Shown: piece after piece, positions 41,637 to 50,044 of the stretch
Position numbering within the stretch: position 1 is the first letter of the stretch
Layout: the number at the start of each line of letters is the position of its first letter
Source: Desulfoscipio gibsoniae DSM 7213
Lineage (GTDB): Bacteria > Bacillota > Desulfotomaculia > Desulfotomaculales > Desulfallaceae
DNA length: 64,000 nucleotides
Direction: 5' to 3'
Assembly: GCF_000233715.2 (NCBI RefSeq)
Contig: NC_021184.1
Coordinates: forward strand, 2,256,001 to 2,320,000
Position numbers and translations under genes: made by a program
The notes under the pieces: model-generated
The model's input: the letters and a program-made list of their open reading frames with translations, nothing else
The model's database searches: none
What the model was told of the DNA's origin: nothing

Positions 41637-44119
41637 TTAACGGAGCAGTTGCAGTACGTTTTGAGGTTGCTGGTTTGCTTGCGGACCACCGGTTATCTTT
41701 CGATAACCGCCAGACTATATCTTCAACCATCTTGTTTGATGGCTGTCGGGTGCTTCGGGGAACCTCTTACCCCTACGGACCTCATCACCGTACCCGGTGG
41801 GGCCGGGTTTAGGTGGTACGTCCTAGTCGTTGAACCTTCTCCATCCTTTCGGAACAGGAGCTCGGCTGCTGATTATCCAATCTGCCCTGCTTTTCAGCCT
41901 GTCACGTCTACCCTTTCGGATTACGTTGTAGGGAGGACAGCTCTTTAGGAAGTTCCAGCAATTCACCCGATTTGCGCTTAAAGGTTACCCTTTAAGGGAC
42001 CCTGCCAACATTACCTGAGGAGTTGTAAAACACCTTGGGGTTGTTGTTGGGCTTGAGCCAGCATGGAATTGGCAGCCTGTGAGAGGATATTCATCTTGGT
42101 GTACTCCATCATTTCTTTGGCCATCGTCGCCACAACAGGTTTCCCTGTTGACCAGACTATATCTTCACCCTCAGCTTTACCTGTTAAGGGCCGGGCACTT
42201 CGAACACCATTCGGTGCTCTACGGGCTTCATCACCATACCTTATGGCTTAGGTGGTATGCCCTAGTCGTTGAACCTTCCCCAACCTTTCAGTCCAGGGGC
42301 TCGGCTGCTGATTGCCCAATCCTTTCATTTTTTAAACCATCACGTTTGCCGTTTCCGGCTGCGTTGTGGTATGAAGGGCTCTAAAGGGTTTTCCAGCAAT
42401 TCACCCGGTGATACTCCTGACCGTTACCAGTCAGGACGACTGTGCCTTGGCTTAAGCTGCCTCGGCATAATCAACGTCGCGGATACGGGATTCGGCGGCG
42501 GACAGGTTTTCGGAAGAGGTGCCCAGGTTGTTGATGGTGTGCTCAAGACGGTTCTGGTAGGCACCGAGTTTGGAACGTTCAGCGGAAACCTGTTCAATTG
42601 CATCATTGATGACATCAACTGCCGCAGTTGCCTTTTCATGGTCGGATACATCCAAAGCCTTAAACTTGGCAGTATTATTAGTTCCATCAGTTACAACGGC
42701 ATCTGTTGTATAATAGGCAGTTTTGCCTGACTTTGAAACTACTGTCGTGCCATCTTCAGAAGCCACCTGCAGCGCATCGGAGCCGGCTCTCATATCTCTG
42801 ATATCGATGGTCATACTCTGTCCCGCATTTGCGCCAACTTGGAAGGTGGCTTGGTAGTCTTCTTGTACTCCACCATCTGTAATATTTAGTTCAGCCGTTG
42901 CACCTGTTGCCGTGGTGCTGATGGTTATAGTGCCAGTGCCATCATCAGTAGCTGTGATGCCCTCTACTTTGTCATTTAGTTGAGCGGCGACAATATCTGC
43001 CAATACATCCTCATTATTAGCAGTTGCATTAATTGCATCACTTATGTTTATGCCGATAGCATCGCCGTTATAAACACCATCGTTAGCATCGTAAAACTCA
43101 ACTTGTTGACCATTAATTGTGAAACCTTTGCCAACTAAAGCTTCAATTGCAGCACCGGTGGTGTAAGACGTAAGGTCCAAAGTTGTAGTAGCCGCAGTAG
43201 CCGCAGTAGTAGTACCTACAGCATTGGTCAAATCTTCTGTAGCATTTGCAGCTGTGCTATAGGCAGTTTCAACATAATTACTAATTGTTCCAGCAGCGCC
43301 ATCAAAGTCACCACCAGCTACAGCCTTAATTGTAACAGTATCCGTACCATCAGAGACTGCAGTATAATTACCTTTTAATACTTCATTTGAATCTATGATT
43401 TCTTGTAATGCGTTAGCATAACTATCTGCTGTGTTTTGCACAGTACTACCACCCGAAGCAATATTGACCGAAGCACTAGTACTAGTGACATTATATGCTG
43501 CAGAATCATCGTAATTAGCATCATTGGCCTTCCAAGTTACTGTCAAGGTAATCCCATTCAAGTCAATGCTTAAAGCATCATCTGCAGCTGCGCCTGCGTT
43601 TGCGAATGCAACAGTTGCAGTTGCTTGGGTATGTTGTGTGGCAGTTCCAGTATTAGCTACATCAGTTGAGAATAAACCAGATTTAGCTAAATTAACCCTA
43701 CCATCACCCTTTAACAAACTCTGGGTGTTAAACTCAGTGGTATTACCGATTCTATTAATCTCAGAAGTCAGCTGGTTGATTTCCTTTTGAATCTCATCAC
43801 GGTCAACGTTTACGTTGGTATCACTGGCGGCCTGGGTGGCCAGTTCACGCATACGTTGCAGAATGCTGTGGGTTTCATTCAATGCACCTTCAGCAGTTTG
43901 GATCATAGAAATACCATCCTGGGCGTTACGGCTGGCTTGATCCAAGCCGCGAATCTGAGCCCTCATTTTTTCACTAATGGCTAAACCTGCGGCATCGTCA
44001 CCGGCCCGGTTGATGCGTAGACCGGAAGACAGCTTTTCCAAAGATTTGTTACCGATGGCGTTGTTAGTACTCAACTGACGATACGTGTTAAGCGCTGCAA
44101 TATTATGATTAATAATCAT
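41637..44119 (-). CDS. hag: Flagellin, split by two group I introns (three exons)
   Basis: Exon 1 (42470..44119) encodes residues 1-550: D0/D1 N-terminus ([20 protein letters not shown]), variable domain (about 155-420) and C-terminal D1 to SRIRDVD. Read through, it stops five codons later (YAEAA). Exon 2 (42056..42124) gives [20 protein letters not shown] plus MLA. Exon 3 (41637..41681) gives [14 protein letters not shown]. Joined, these make a canonical 587-residue flagellin ending RDVD-MAKEMM...VLQLLR. Splice sites are inferred from U-G pairs at the 5' sites, terminal intron G and reading frame. An AGGGAGGAA site precedes the ATG; the leader has CsrA-type sites. Confidence 0.9.
41682..42055 (-). 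ncRNA. Group I intron 2 of flagellin (ORF-less, carries an alternative flagellin tail)
   Basis: About 374 nt. It has the same core as intron 1: GGGTGAATTGCTGGAA, AATCAGCAGCCGAGC, GGTTCAACGACTAGG (5' strand of P7) and AAGATATAGTCTGG (3' strand of P7), then a P9-like GGTTATC-GAAA-GATAACC hairpin and an 8-nt tail ending in G. P1 pairs exon GGCU with intron GGUC (U-G at the site). The first 45 nt after the 5' site encode [14 protein letters not shown] and a TAA, a full alternative tail. No endonuclease frame. Confidence 0.85.
42125..42469 (-). ncRNA. Group I intron 1 of flagellin (ORF-less)
   Basis: About 345 nt. Core elements in order: GGGTGAATTGCTGGAAAACC, a GCCG-GAAA-CGGC hairpin, GGCAATCAGCAGCCGAGC, GGTTCAACGACTAGG, a CATACC/GGTATG stem, AAGATATAGTCTGG, and CAACAGG-GAAA-CCTGTTG (P9). 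GACTA and TAGTC form P7. P1: exon GTTGAT pairs with intron GTCGTC with a U-G at the splice site, extended by TATGCC with GGCACA. The intron ends in G before ATGGCC. Excision joins GTTGAT to ATGGCC, giving RDVD-MAKEMM. No protein frame inside. Confidence 0.88.
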
Positions 44120-44207
44120 CTAAAAAATTCCTCCCTGAATGTAAGTATGCATCCATGCATGTATAAATCCTCAGGTGGCCACCCTGAAGGGCTATGATTA
44201 TATCCCT
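44120..44207 (-). promoter_or_regulatory. Flagellin mRNA leader with CsrA-type binding sites
   Basis: The leader has ATGCA-TGGA-TGCAT at 44147-44160, a small hairpin presenting GGA in its loop, the classic CsrA target. A second GGA lies in the Shine-Dalgarno (AGGGAGGAA), and a third follows a TCAGG/CCTGA dyad near 44170-44188. In Bacillus CsrA binds two such sites in hag and blocks the ribosome until FliW sequesters it. fliW and csrA are the two genes directly upstream here. Confidence 0.75.
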
Positions 44208-44213
44208 ATCTAT

Positions 44214-44241
44214 ATATTCGGTAATTAAGCAGCGTTCTTTA
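44214..44241 (-). promoter_or_regulatory. Sigma-28-type promoter of flagellin
   Basis: TAAA (44238-44241), 15-bp spacer, ACCGAATAT (44214-44222), minus strand, between csrA and flagellin. The -10 is identical to the one before flgM. Confidence 0.75.
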
Positions 44242-44247
44242 GTTTTT

Positions 44248-44481
44248 TCAACCTTTATTGGCAAAAATTTTTTTCAACGCATCCACAGCATTATGATCAC
44301 TGGTAATGGCGGTAATGTTTTCTTCTTTAACGGCCTGGTATAGTTCGCTACGCAATATAGTAACGTCTTTGGGGGCTTCGATGCCGATTTTTATGGTGTC
44401 TTCTCCGATTTCCAAAATGGTGATGCTGATGTTATCCCCCAGCATAATGCCCTGTTTTTTCTTGCGGGTGAGTACCAGCAT
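44248..44481 (-). CDS. csrA: Translational regulator CsrA
   Basis: A 77-residue CsrA with the canonical start MLVLTRKKKQGIMLGDNISI and VTILRSELYQAVKEEN. It is slightly longer than E. coli CsrA, like Firmicute forms that bind FliW through the C-terminal extension. It represses flagellin translation at the leader described at 44120..44207. The start overlaps the fliW stop by one base (TAATG). Confidence 0.97.
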   Translation of the reverse strand: MLVLTRKKKQGIMLGDNISITILEIGEDTIKIGIEAPKDVTILRSELYQAVKEENITAITSDHNAVDALKKIFANKG

Positions 44482-44942
44482 TAAACTCCCTCCCCGCCGG
44501 ATGTTTTTTCTGTTGTTTTCGGAAACAGCATGTGTTTAGTGGTGTAAGGGGAATTGTTTAATATAACCTGCTTGGCTTTGTTAAGCCGGGTATTAATAAC
44601 AATAGGGGCCACCAGGTTGGCTGTGGCAGCGGCGGGGTTGTCGCGGGGCACTGTTATTGTGGTTAATACCAGAGCCTCCGAGGGCTCCTGCAGACCCAGT
44701 TCTTCTATGTCATGGTCTGGTAAATTACACACATATCCTTTGAAGTATAGGAATGGGTCGATAAGTAAAAGTGCCACTGCGGGGTCTTCCACCGCCTGCA
44801 GCCATTGCATGTTATCAGCGCCTTTAACAGGCAACATAAAAAAGCGGTGCAAGGATCTAAAGCCGGGAATGCCTTTAGGAAAGTTTATTATTTTTTGTTC
44901 ATCGATTTTAAGGTTACCGAACCGGGTGGTTCTCACTTGCAT
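44481..44942 (-). CDS. fliW: Flagellar assembly factor FliW
   Basis: A 153-residue FliW (FPKGIPGFRSLHRFFMLPV; WLQAVEDPAVALLLIDPFLY; AATANLVAPIVINTRLNKAK). FliW binds flagellin and, when flagellin is exported, binds and inactivates CsrA, so flagellin synthesis follows export. The ATG at 44942 has AAGGAG 9 bp upstream and is preferred over a TTG two codons earlier. It lies in the flgL-fliW-csrA-flagellin order common in Clostridia. Confidence 0.96.
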   Translation of the reverse strand: MQVRTTRFGNLKIDEQKIINFPKGIPGFRSLHRFFMLPVKGADNMQWLQAVEDPAVALLLIDPFLYFKGYVCNLPDHDIEELGLQEPSEALVLTTITVPRDNPAAATANLVAPIVINTRLNKAKQVILNNSPYTTKHMLFPKTTEKTSGGEGV

Positions 44943-45026
44943 AAACAAATGCTCCTTTTTAAATAATTATGGTGACCATATAGGTCACCACGAGATTGTT
45001 CATTATTTGATATAGTATTTGTCACT

Positions 45027-46301
45027 TTATTTCAGGAAATTTAGCAGACTTATATTCATTATAGTTGCGCCTACAGCCAGTGACGCGTTGTAAGACAGTG
45101 CCTGCTGACTTACTTCGATGGATAACTCAGCTATGTCGGCACCTTCTATTTTGTTCAGGTTATCTTTAAGTATAATTTCCTGATCCAAAAGTTGGTTCTG
45201 TAAAGATTCAAAGTGCCTGTAGCGCGCACCGGCCTGGACTCTATGCTGCAACAACATATCCATTTTATCTCCAAGCTCTGCAATACTTTTCTGCAACCCT
45301 GCTGTATCATCGTCCCGCAACCTGTCGCGCAATGCAAACAGTGCGTCAAAAATACCCCGGTCCGGGTTATCATCGGCCCTTGGATTTGTTGAGTCATACA
45401 CTATATTATCTATCTCAGCACGTCCAAACACACCCAGGCTATTATTAATTGTAATAGTATATTCAGCACCGTCCTCTATATCGGGCGGAGTAGGAAAAGT
45501 TATTTTCAGTCCTTCCAGTTTACCATCTGTGACACTTAAAACATTATTTTCAAAAGTATAATCTATTATTAAATCATTGTTTTCTATTATTCCATTCAGT
45601 TCAAGCTGTTTTTCTATACTTACAGTATCATTATCAGGATCAGGTAGGTTATTAAATTTTACTTTAATAATACCAACGATATTTTTATCATCCTGTCTTT
45701 GAGTGAGGACAAGTGCAGAGGATGATTTTGCTGTGTCATTGATTGCTTTAATTTCAAAACCACTGGTCACTCCCGGCGCATCGATGCGATAATCGGTACC
45801 GGCCAGCACTTCACGGTATATACCATTGAAGTCGCCATTATAAATAATCTTATCACCAACACGTTCAAAAGGCGGGCGGTTATTTTTTGTACCCGCGTAG
45901 ATGTATTTGCCACCAACTGTTGAGTTTGCCAAATCCACCGCCTGGTCAATCATTTTATCAATTTGCTCTGAAATGGCACCCTTGTCATCGGCGTTATAAG
46001 TACCATGAGATCCTTGCAAGGCATATTCTTGAGCCTTGGATAATAAGTCACCCAGAGTGCCCATAACAGTGTCGTTCATATCCAGATAGCCCAAGCCATC
46101 CTGGATATTGCGATCGTACTGATCATTGTAAGACAAATTACCCTTGATGCTCATGAACTGTCCCATTACATTGGGATCGTCACTGAGGCGTAACAGCCGC
46201 CTGCTGGTGGCCATCTGTTCCTGGCTGCGGGCCAGCTTACTCAGATTGGTCTGGATACTGTTCAATATATTGTTGGCCATGTAAATATTGGTTATACGCA
46301 C
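45027..46301 (-). CDS. flgL: Hook-filament junction protein FlgL
   Basis: A 424-residue flagellin-like protein: N-terminus MRITNIYMANNILNSIQTNL and SRRLLRLSDDPNVMGQFMSI, C-terminus ADIAELSIEVSQQALSYNAS. It forms the second junction ring between hook and filament. The length is larger than E. coli FlgL because of a middle insert (about residues 180-290). A GTG start follows GGGGGAC. It is 20 bp after flgK. Confidence 0.95.
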   Translation of the reverse strand: MRITNIYMANNILNSIQTNLSKLARSQEQMATSRRLLRLSDDPNVMGQFMSIKGNLSYNDQYDRNIQDGLGYLDMNDTVMGTLGDLLSKAQEYALQGSHGTYNADDKGAISEQIDKMIDQAVDLANSTVGGKYIYAGTKNNRPPFERVGDKIIYNGDFNGIYREVLAGTDYRIDAPGVTSGFEIKAINDTAKSSSALVLTQRQDDKNIVGIIKVKFNNLPDPDNDTVSIEKQLELNGIIENNDLIIDYTFENNVLSVTDGKLEGLKITFPTPPDIEDGAEYTITINNSLGVFGRAEIDNIVYDSTNPRADDNPDRGIFDALFALRDRLRDDDTAGLQKSIAELGDKMDMLLQHRVQAGARYRHFESLQNQLLDQEIILKDNLNKIEGADIAELSIEVSQQALSYNASLAVGATIMNISLLNFLK

Positions 46302-46320
46302 GTTTTATTGTCCCCCTAAT

Positions 46321-47715
46321 CTAAAACAGGCGATTGATAATTACATCCAGCATTTCATCTATGGCGCTAATTACTTTGGCTGAAGCCTGAAAACCGTATT
46401 GAAACTGAATCATTCTGGTAAGCTCTTCGTCCACGGAAACTCCGGATACCGAATCCCGCAGGGCAGTGATTTGCTTCCTAATGTCCATTTGGTTGCCGGC
46501 CATATCACTGGTACCCTTAGCACTACCGCCCACTTCGGTGACCAGTATGCTGTAATATTCTTCAAAAGTAAACGGTTTGGCGGAAGAAATTTCTTCATCC
46601 CGGAGATTAGCTATATCACGGGCTTTTGTACCGTCAACTAAAGCCGGGTTGCTTATTAAAGTACTATCTACTTGGAAATCACCTGTGGCTAAGTCACCGG
46701 TAAAAAACACGGGGTAGTCAGCCTTTGGTGGTTCGTTAAATTTTTCCACAATTTTATTGCGTAAATTGACAGCTATATCGTTTAAACTGCTTTTGTAATC
46801 AATCAACCGTTGTCTGGACATTTCCAGGCCGAGCAATGAACCTCCTTGATTGGTATCATTGCAATTAGCCGTTAGGTATACTGTTTCCCCATTATTAGAA
46901 CCGCCATTAAACGAAATATTAATATCGCCACCAGTCGTTACTAATTCAATTTTCGTATTTGCGGTTAGTACATCTTGGCCGAATAGGGTGAGCTGGGTTA
47001 ATTCCCCGTTGGGTTTTCCATTGTTTGATCCAAAACCAACCTGCAAAGGGCCATAGCTGCTGAGCTCTTCCAGCAGTTGATCCCTTTTATCCAATAGGTC
47101 ATTAGGCTGCTGGCCAACGCTATAAACTTTCTTTATGGAATCAGTTAAATCCCGAATTTGAACCAGGATGTCATTAACACGGTCTACTTGTTGGGATAAC
47201 TCAGCCTTTACGCTTTTTTCAATATCGCCAAGCTGTTCGTATGTATAGGACATTAAAGAAGCAAGTTCCTCACCCAATTGAACTACCGCTGATTTAACGC
47301 CGGGATCCTGGGGGCTGTTATTTAAATCCATCCAGGCTTTAAAAAAGTCCACCATGCGCTGCCCGATGCCTTCAGAGCCAGGTTCAGCAAAACATGCTTC
47401 CGCTCGTTGCAATATAGATATTTGATCTTCCCAATAGGCTGCGTCTGTGGATGCCCTGCGCACCTGATTATCAAGGTATTCATCCCTGATTCTGCGGATA
47501 GCGGTTACCTCCACCCCTGTACCGTACTGTCCGGGGGAGGCTGCACTATTTAATGTAGGATTGGTATAGGGGTCGGTAGTTTGAAGGATGGCCTCCTGGC
47601 GGGAATAACCCGGTGTACTGGCGTTGGCCAGGTTGTGTCCGGTAATTTCCAAAGAGTGCTGGTGCACTTTAATCCCCCGGCGGGCTGTTTCCAATCCCAT
47701 AAATGTTCCGGGCAT
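46321..47715 (-). CDS. flgK: Hook-filament junction protein FlgK
   Basis: A 464-residue FlgK. The N-terminal rod motif (ARRGIKVHQHSLEITGHNLA, then NASTPGYSRQEAILQT) and the C-terminal SVDEELTRMIQFQYGFQASA are diagnostic. It forms the first junction ring above the hook. It follows flgN, its export chaperone. Confidence 0.96.
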   Translation of the reverse strand: MPGTFMGLETARRGIKVHQHSLEITGHNLANASTPGYSRQEAILQTTDPYTNPTLNSAASPGQYGTGVEVTAIRRIRDEYLDNQVRRASTDAAYWEDQISILQRAEACFAEPGSEGIGQRMVDFFKAWMDLNNSPQDPGVKSAVVQLGEELASLMSYTYEQLGDIEKSVKAELSQQVDRVNDILVQIRDLTDSIKKVYSVGQQPNDLLDKRDQLLEELSSYGPLQVGFGSNNGKPNGELTQLTLFGQDVLTANTKIELVTTGGDINISFNGGSNNGETVYLTANCNDTNQGGSLLGLEMSRQRLIDYKSSLNDIAVNLRNKIVEKFNEPPKADYPVFFTGDLATGDFQVDSTLISNPALVDGTKARDIANLRDEEISSAKPFTFEEYYSILVTEVGGSAKGTSDMAGNQMDIRKQITALRDSVSGVSVDEELTRMIQFQYGFQASAKVISAIDEMLDVIINRLF

Positions 47716-47730
47716 AGTATCCCTGCTTTC

Positions 47731-48201
47731 CTAGACAGTTTTGTTTAATATACCGGCCGGACGGCCTTTCTGCTGTATAGCACCGCTGTCCCGGTAGGTG
47801 CTACTACTGCCTCCGGTTTTAAATATGTTTAATATAACCTCGTTAACCTGCGCGGCACGCATAGTCAAAACCTTATTAATTTCGTTTAATTGGCTAATGC
47901 GCTGAAAATCGCCCTTGAGTTGCCTTTGTATTTCTTTCAGCTTTAACTGTATTTCAAAAGGGGCCTTTGGCAAAATGTCACTGACAGTAGCCCCCAATTG
48001 CTGTTGTATTGTTTCTCGCTGTTTATCTAATTCTTTCATGGTTATAGATTGCTGTTCCAGTTGCTGCACAGCCTGGTTCAATAATTGCATATCTAAATCC
48101 CGCAGCGCCTGGTTTTGAGCCTCGGATGCCTTTAACTGCTTTTGAACAACCGAACATTGTTCGTTTAATATTTTTACCAATTCATTAAAAAGAGGCTCCA
48201 C
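47731..48201 (-). CDS. flgN: FlgK/FlgL export chaperone FlgN
   Basis: About 156 residues, helical and glutamine-rich (LNEQCSVVQKQLKASEAQNQ; KAPFEIQLKLKEIQRQLKGD) with a polar C-terminal tail, matching FlgN in size and position directly before flgK. It delivers FlgK and FlgL to the export gate. The GTG at 48201 has AAGGAG 8 bp upstream; an ATG two codons earlier is too close to that site. Confidence 0.85.
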   Translation of the reverse strand: MEPLFNELVKILNEQCSVVQKQLKASEAQNQALRDLDMQLLNQAVQQLEQQSITMKELDKQRETIQQQLGATVSDILPKAPFEIQLKLKEIQRQLKGDFQRISQLNEINKVLTMRAAQVNEVILNIFKTGGSSSTYRDSGAIQQKGRPAGILNKTV

Positions 48202-48218
48202 GAGCATCTCTCCTTAAA

Positions 48219-48572
48219 CTAAATGTATATATCTACACTAATCCCTTTGGAATCAATTATTTTATTCGCTAATTCACTAGCTTCTTTAAGGTCGATATCT
48301 TTTGTCCTATCAGTTTTTGTATTGCGCATTTCAATATAGTCGGTACCTGCATCGGTTTTTTTATGGGCAAAGCGCAGGGGTAAATCAAACGCCTGAGCTG
48401 CATCATTTAGTTTTTCCACTGTTTTATTTAAAGCGTCTTTGTTTAGTGTTGCGGTATTCTCACTATCCTGAGGTCTAACCGGCTCAGCCGGTTTACGATT
48501 TTCCTGCGCCTGCCGGCTGGCCACATCATCATGTGTAACGTAAGCCTGCAGTCCGCCTGCTCCTATTTTCAT
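48219..48572 (-). CDS. FlaG-like small flagellar protein
   Basis: About 117 residues. The N-terminus is polar. Residues 45-117 (LNKTVEKLNDAAQAFDLPLR, then FAHKKTDAGTDYIEMRNTKT) resemble FlaG, for which a second gene is present at 15972. The ATG at 48572 has GGAGGTG 6 bp upstream. It sits between flgM and flgN, where small proteins of unknown role are common in Clostridia. Confidence 0.6.
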   Translation of the reverse strand: MKIGAGGLQAYVTHDDVASRQAQENRKPAEPVRPQDSENTATLNKDALNKTVEKLNDAAQAFDLPLRFAHKKTDAGTDYIEMRNTKTDRTKDIDLKEASELANKIIDSKGISVDIYI

Positions 48573-48604
48573 GATATACACCTCCATTTTTCAGTTGGAG
48601 TAGA

Positions 48605-48895
48605 TTAAACCTTAGTATCCAGGCGCCTTTCCCTTAAGATTCCTTCAGCTATCTTTTCCGCGGAAGGCTCGTAATTGCCGTTTTTTATCTGAGTTTTTAA
48701 AGCATCTACCCGTTCCTGCCGAACATCGGGCATTTCTTTAAGTTTCGCCCGGTAGGTTTGTAGTTCTTTGCCGACGGAGGATATCTCCACCCGGTCTCTA
48801 TCCGGCGCACTATTGTTTTGCTTAATGTTTTTATTTTTATCATTCTGGGCTTTGTAGGCATCAATCATGCCTGACCCCAGATGGGTGATTTTCAT
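48605..48895 (-). CDS. flgM: Anti-sigma-28 factor FlgM
   Basis: A 96-residue FlgM. The C-terminal sigma-binding part is clear (VRQERVDALKTQIKNGNYEP, then SAEKIAEGILRER). FlgM holds sigma-28 inactive until the hook is complete and FlgM is exported. It begins the late operon flgM-flaG-like-flgN-flgK-flgL-fliW-csrA and is itself behind a sigma-28-type promoter, giving feedback. The start ATG at 48895 fits the SD better than a GTG three codons earlier. Confidence 0.93.
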   Translation of the reverse strand: MKITHLGSGMIDAYKAQNDKNKNIKQNNSAPDRDRVEISSVGKELQTYRAKLKEMPDVRQERVDALKTQIKNGNYEPSAEKIAEGILRERRLDTKV

Positions 48896-48936
48896 GTCTT
48901 TCACCCGCCCCTTTTAAAATAGCAATGTTAATATAT

Positions 48937-48964
48937 ATATTCGGTAAATATTTTATGAACTTTA
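48937..48964 (-). promoter_or_regulatory. Sigma-28-type promoter of the flgM operon
   Basis: TAAA (48961-48964, overlapping the cheB stop codon), 15-bp spacer, ACCGAATAT (48937-48945), minus strand, 42 bp before flgM. Same -10 and spacing as the flagellin promoter. Confidence 0.75.
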
Positions 48965-50044
48965 TACGATGCGTAAAATTTCTGCGGCAATTTGAGATAG
49001 GGGGAGAATTTTTCGCGCGGCGCCCAGCTCGGCTGCAGCTTTAGGCATACCGTAGACCACACAAGTGCTTTCATCCTGCGCAATGGTATACCCACCACGC
49101 TGTTTAATAGCCAGCATCCCCCGGGCACCGTCCCGGCCCATGCCGGTGAGTAATACGCCCATCGTCCGGTTGCCCACCACTTCCGCCGCCGAGTTCATCA
49201 TTACGTCTATTGAAGGTCGAAAGCCCCCGGGGGGCACGGGTTTGTTTCCTTTATCCAAAGCTATGCTCAACTGACCGGCATACCTGCGGAAGGTCAGGTC
49301 ATAGCCTGCCGGTGCCACCAGCACTTGCCCGGGCAAAACCTGATCGCCGTGCTCGGCATGTTTTACCACCAGTTTACACTTACGGTTCAAATGCTCTGCC
49401 ATTGGGCCACTGAACCCCACCGGGATATGCTGTACTACTACCACTCCACAGGGCAGATCACCCGGCAGTGCGGGTAACAGTACTTGCAGCGCCGCCGGGC
49501 CTCCGGTGGATGAGCCGACCGCCAGCAGTTCCATTTTTCCCGGTGATGGTTTGGCTGCGGGCAGTGAAGCCACGGCCAATTCATCCACAACCCTGTGCCC
49601 GCCGGCAGGCCGGGGTTTTACAGAAGGTGCAGGGCATCTTTTCATTACCGCGCGACTGGCCACTTGGACCTTATGGGCCAGTTCACGTACCATTTTTTCA
49701 GCATCTCCGGCCTTGAGTGGTTTTGGGACAAAATCAACCGCACCGGCTGCCAGTGCTTCCATAGTTACCCTGGCACCTTCGGTGGTATGGGCGCTGAGCA
49801 TGACCACGGGTACGGGGCATTTCCGCATCAACCTGGTTACAGTGGCCACACCGTTCATACCGGGCATTTCCACGTCCATAGTTACTACATCAGGGCGCAG
49901 CACGGTTACTTTTTTAATGGCTTCCTGACCGTTGGCGGCGGTATCGACTACTTTAATATCCACCTGAGCTTCTAAAAGACGGGTAATAACCCGGCGCATT
50001 AAAGCGGAGTCATCCACCACCAGTACCTTAATTGGCTGCGGCAT
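48962..50044 (-). CDS. cheB: Protein-glutamate methylesterase CheB
   Basis: A 360-residue response regulator-methylesterase. Receiver: acidic pocket DD at residues 11-12, phosphoacceptor Asp57 (TMDVEMPGMNG). Catalytic domain: VGSSTGGPAAL, VVQHIP and GMGRDGARGML supply the Ser-His-Asp triad. It demethylates and deamidates receptors during adaptation. Clearly richer in GC than cheA or flgM. It overlaps cheA by 17 bp with an AGGAGG site inside cheA. Confidence 0.97.
   Translation of the reverse strand: MPQPIKVLVVDDSALMRRVITRLLEAQVDIKVVDTAANGQEAIKKVTVLRPDVVTMDVEMPGMNGVATVTRLMRKCPVPVVMLSAHTTEGARVTMEALAAGAVDFVPKPLKAGDAEKMVRELAHKVQVASRAVMKRCPAPSVKPRPAGGHRVVDELAVASLPAAKPSPGKMELLAVGSSTGGPAALQVLLPALPGDLPCGVVVVQHIPVGFSGPMAEHLNRKCKLVVKHAEHGDQVLPGQVLVAPAGYDLTFRRYAGQLSIALDKGNKPVPPGGFRPSIDVMMNSAAEVVGNRTMGVLLTGMGRDGARGMLAIKQRGGYTIAQDESTCVVYGMPKAAAELGAARKILPLSQIAAEILRIV

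Noticed and set aside
41494-41730. Minus-strand open frame covering flagellin exon 3
   Set aside because: Its frame is not the flagellin frame and it has no SD; it only overlaps exon 3 and the terminator.
42055-42064. Alternative intron 2 splice site after ATGCT, which can pair with GGCAGGG
   Set aside because: The pairing is good, but no homologous 3' site keeps the frame; the site after GGCT fits frame, the 8-nt tail seen in intron 1 and the canonical flagellin end. It is kept as a second choice.
42452-44119. Flagellin as a simple 555-residue gene ending YAEAA
   Set aside because: It lacks the conserved C-terminal helix, and that helix is encoded downstream in two exons with group I intron core sequence between them.
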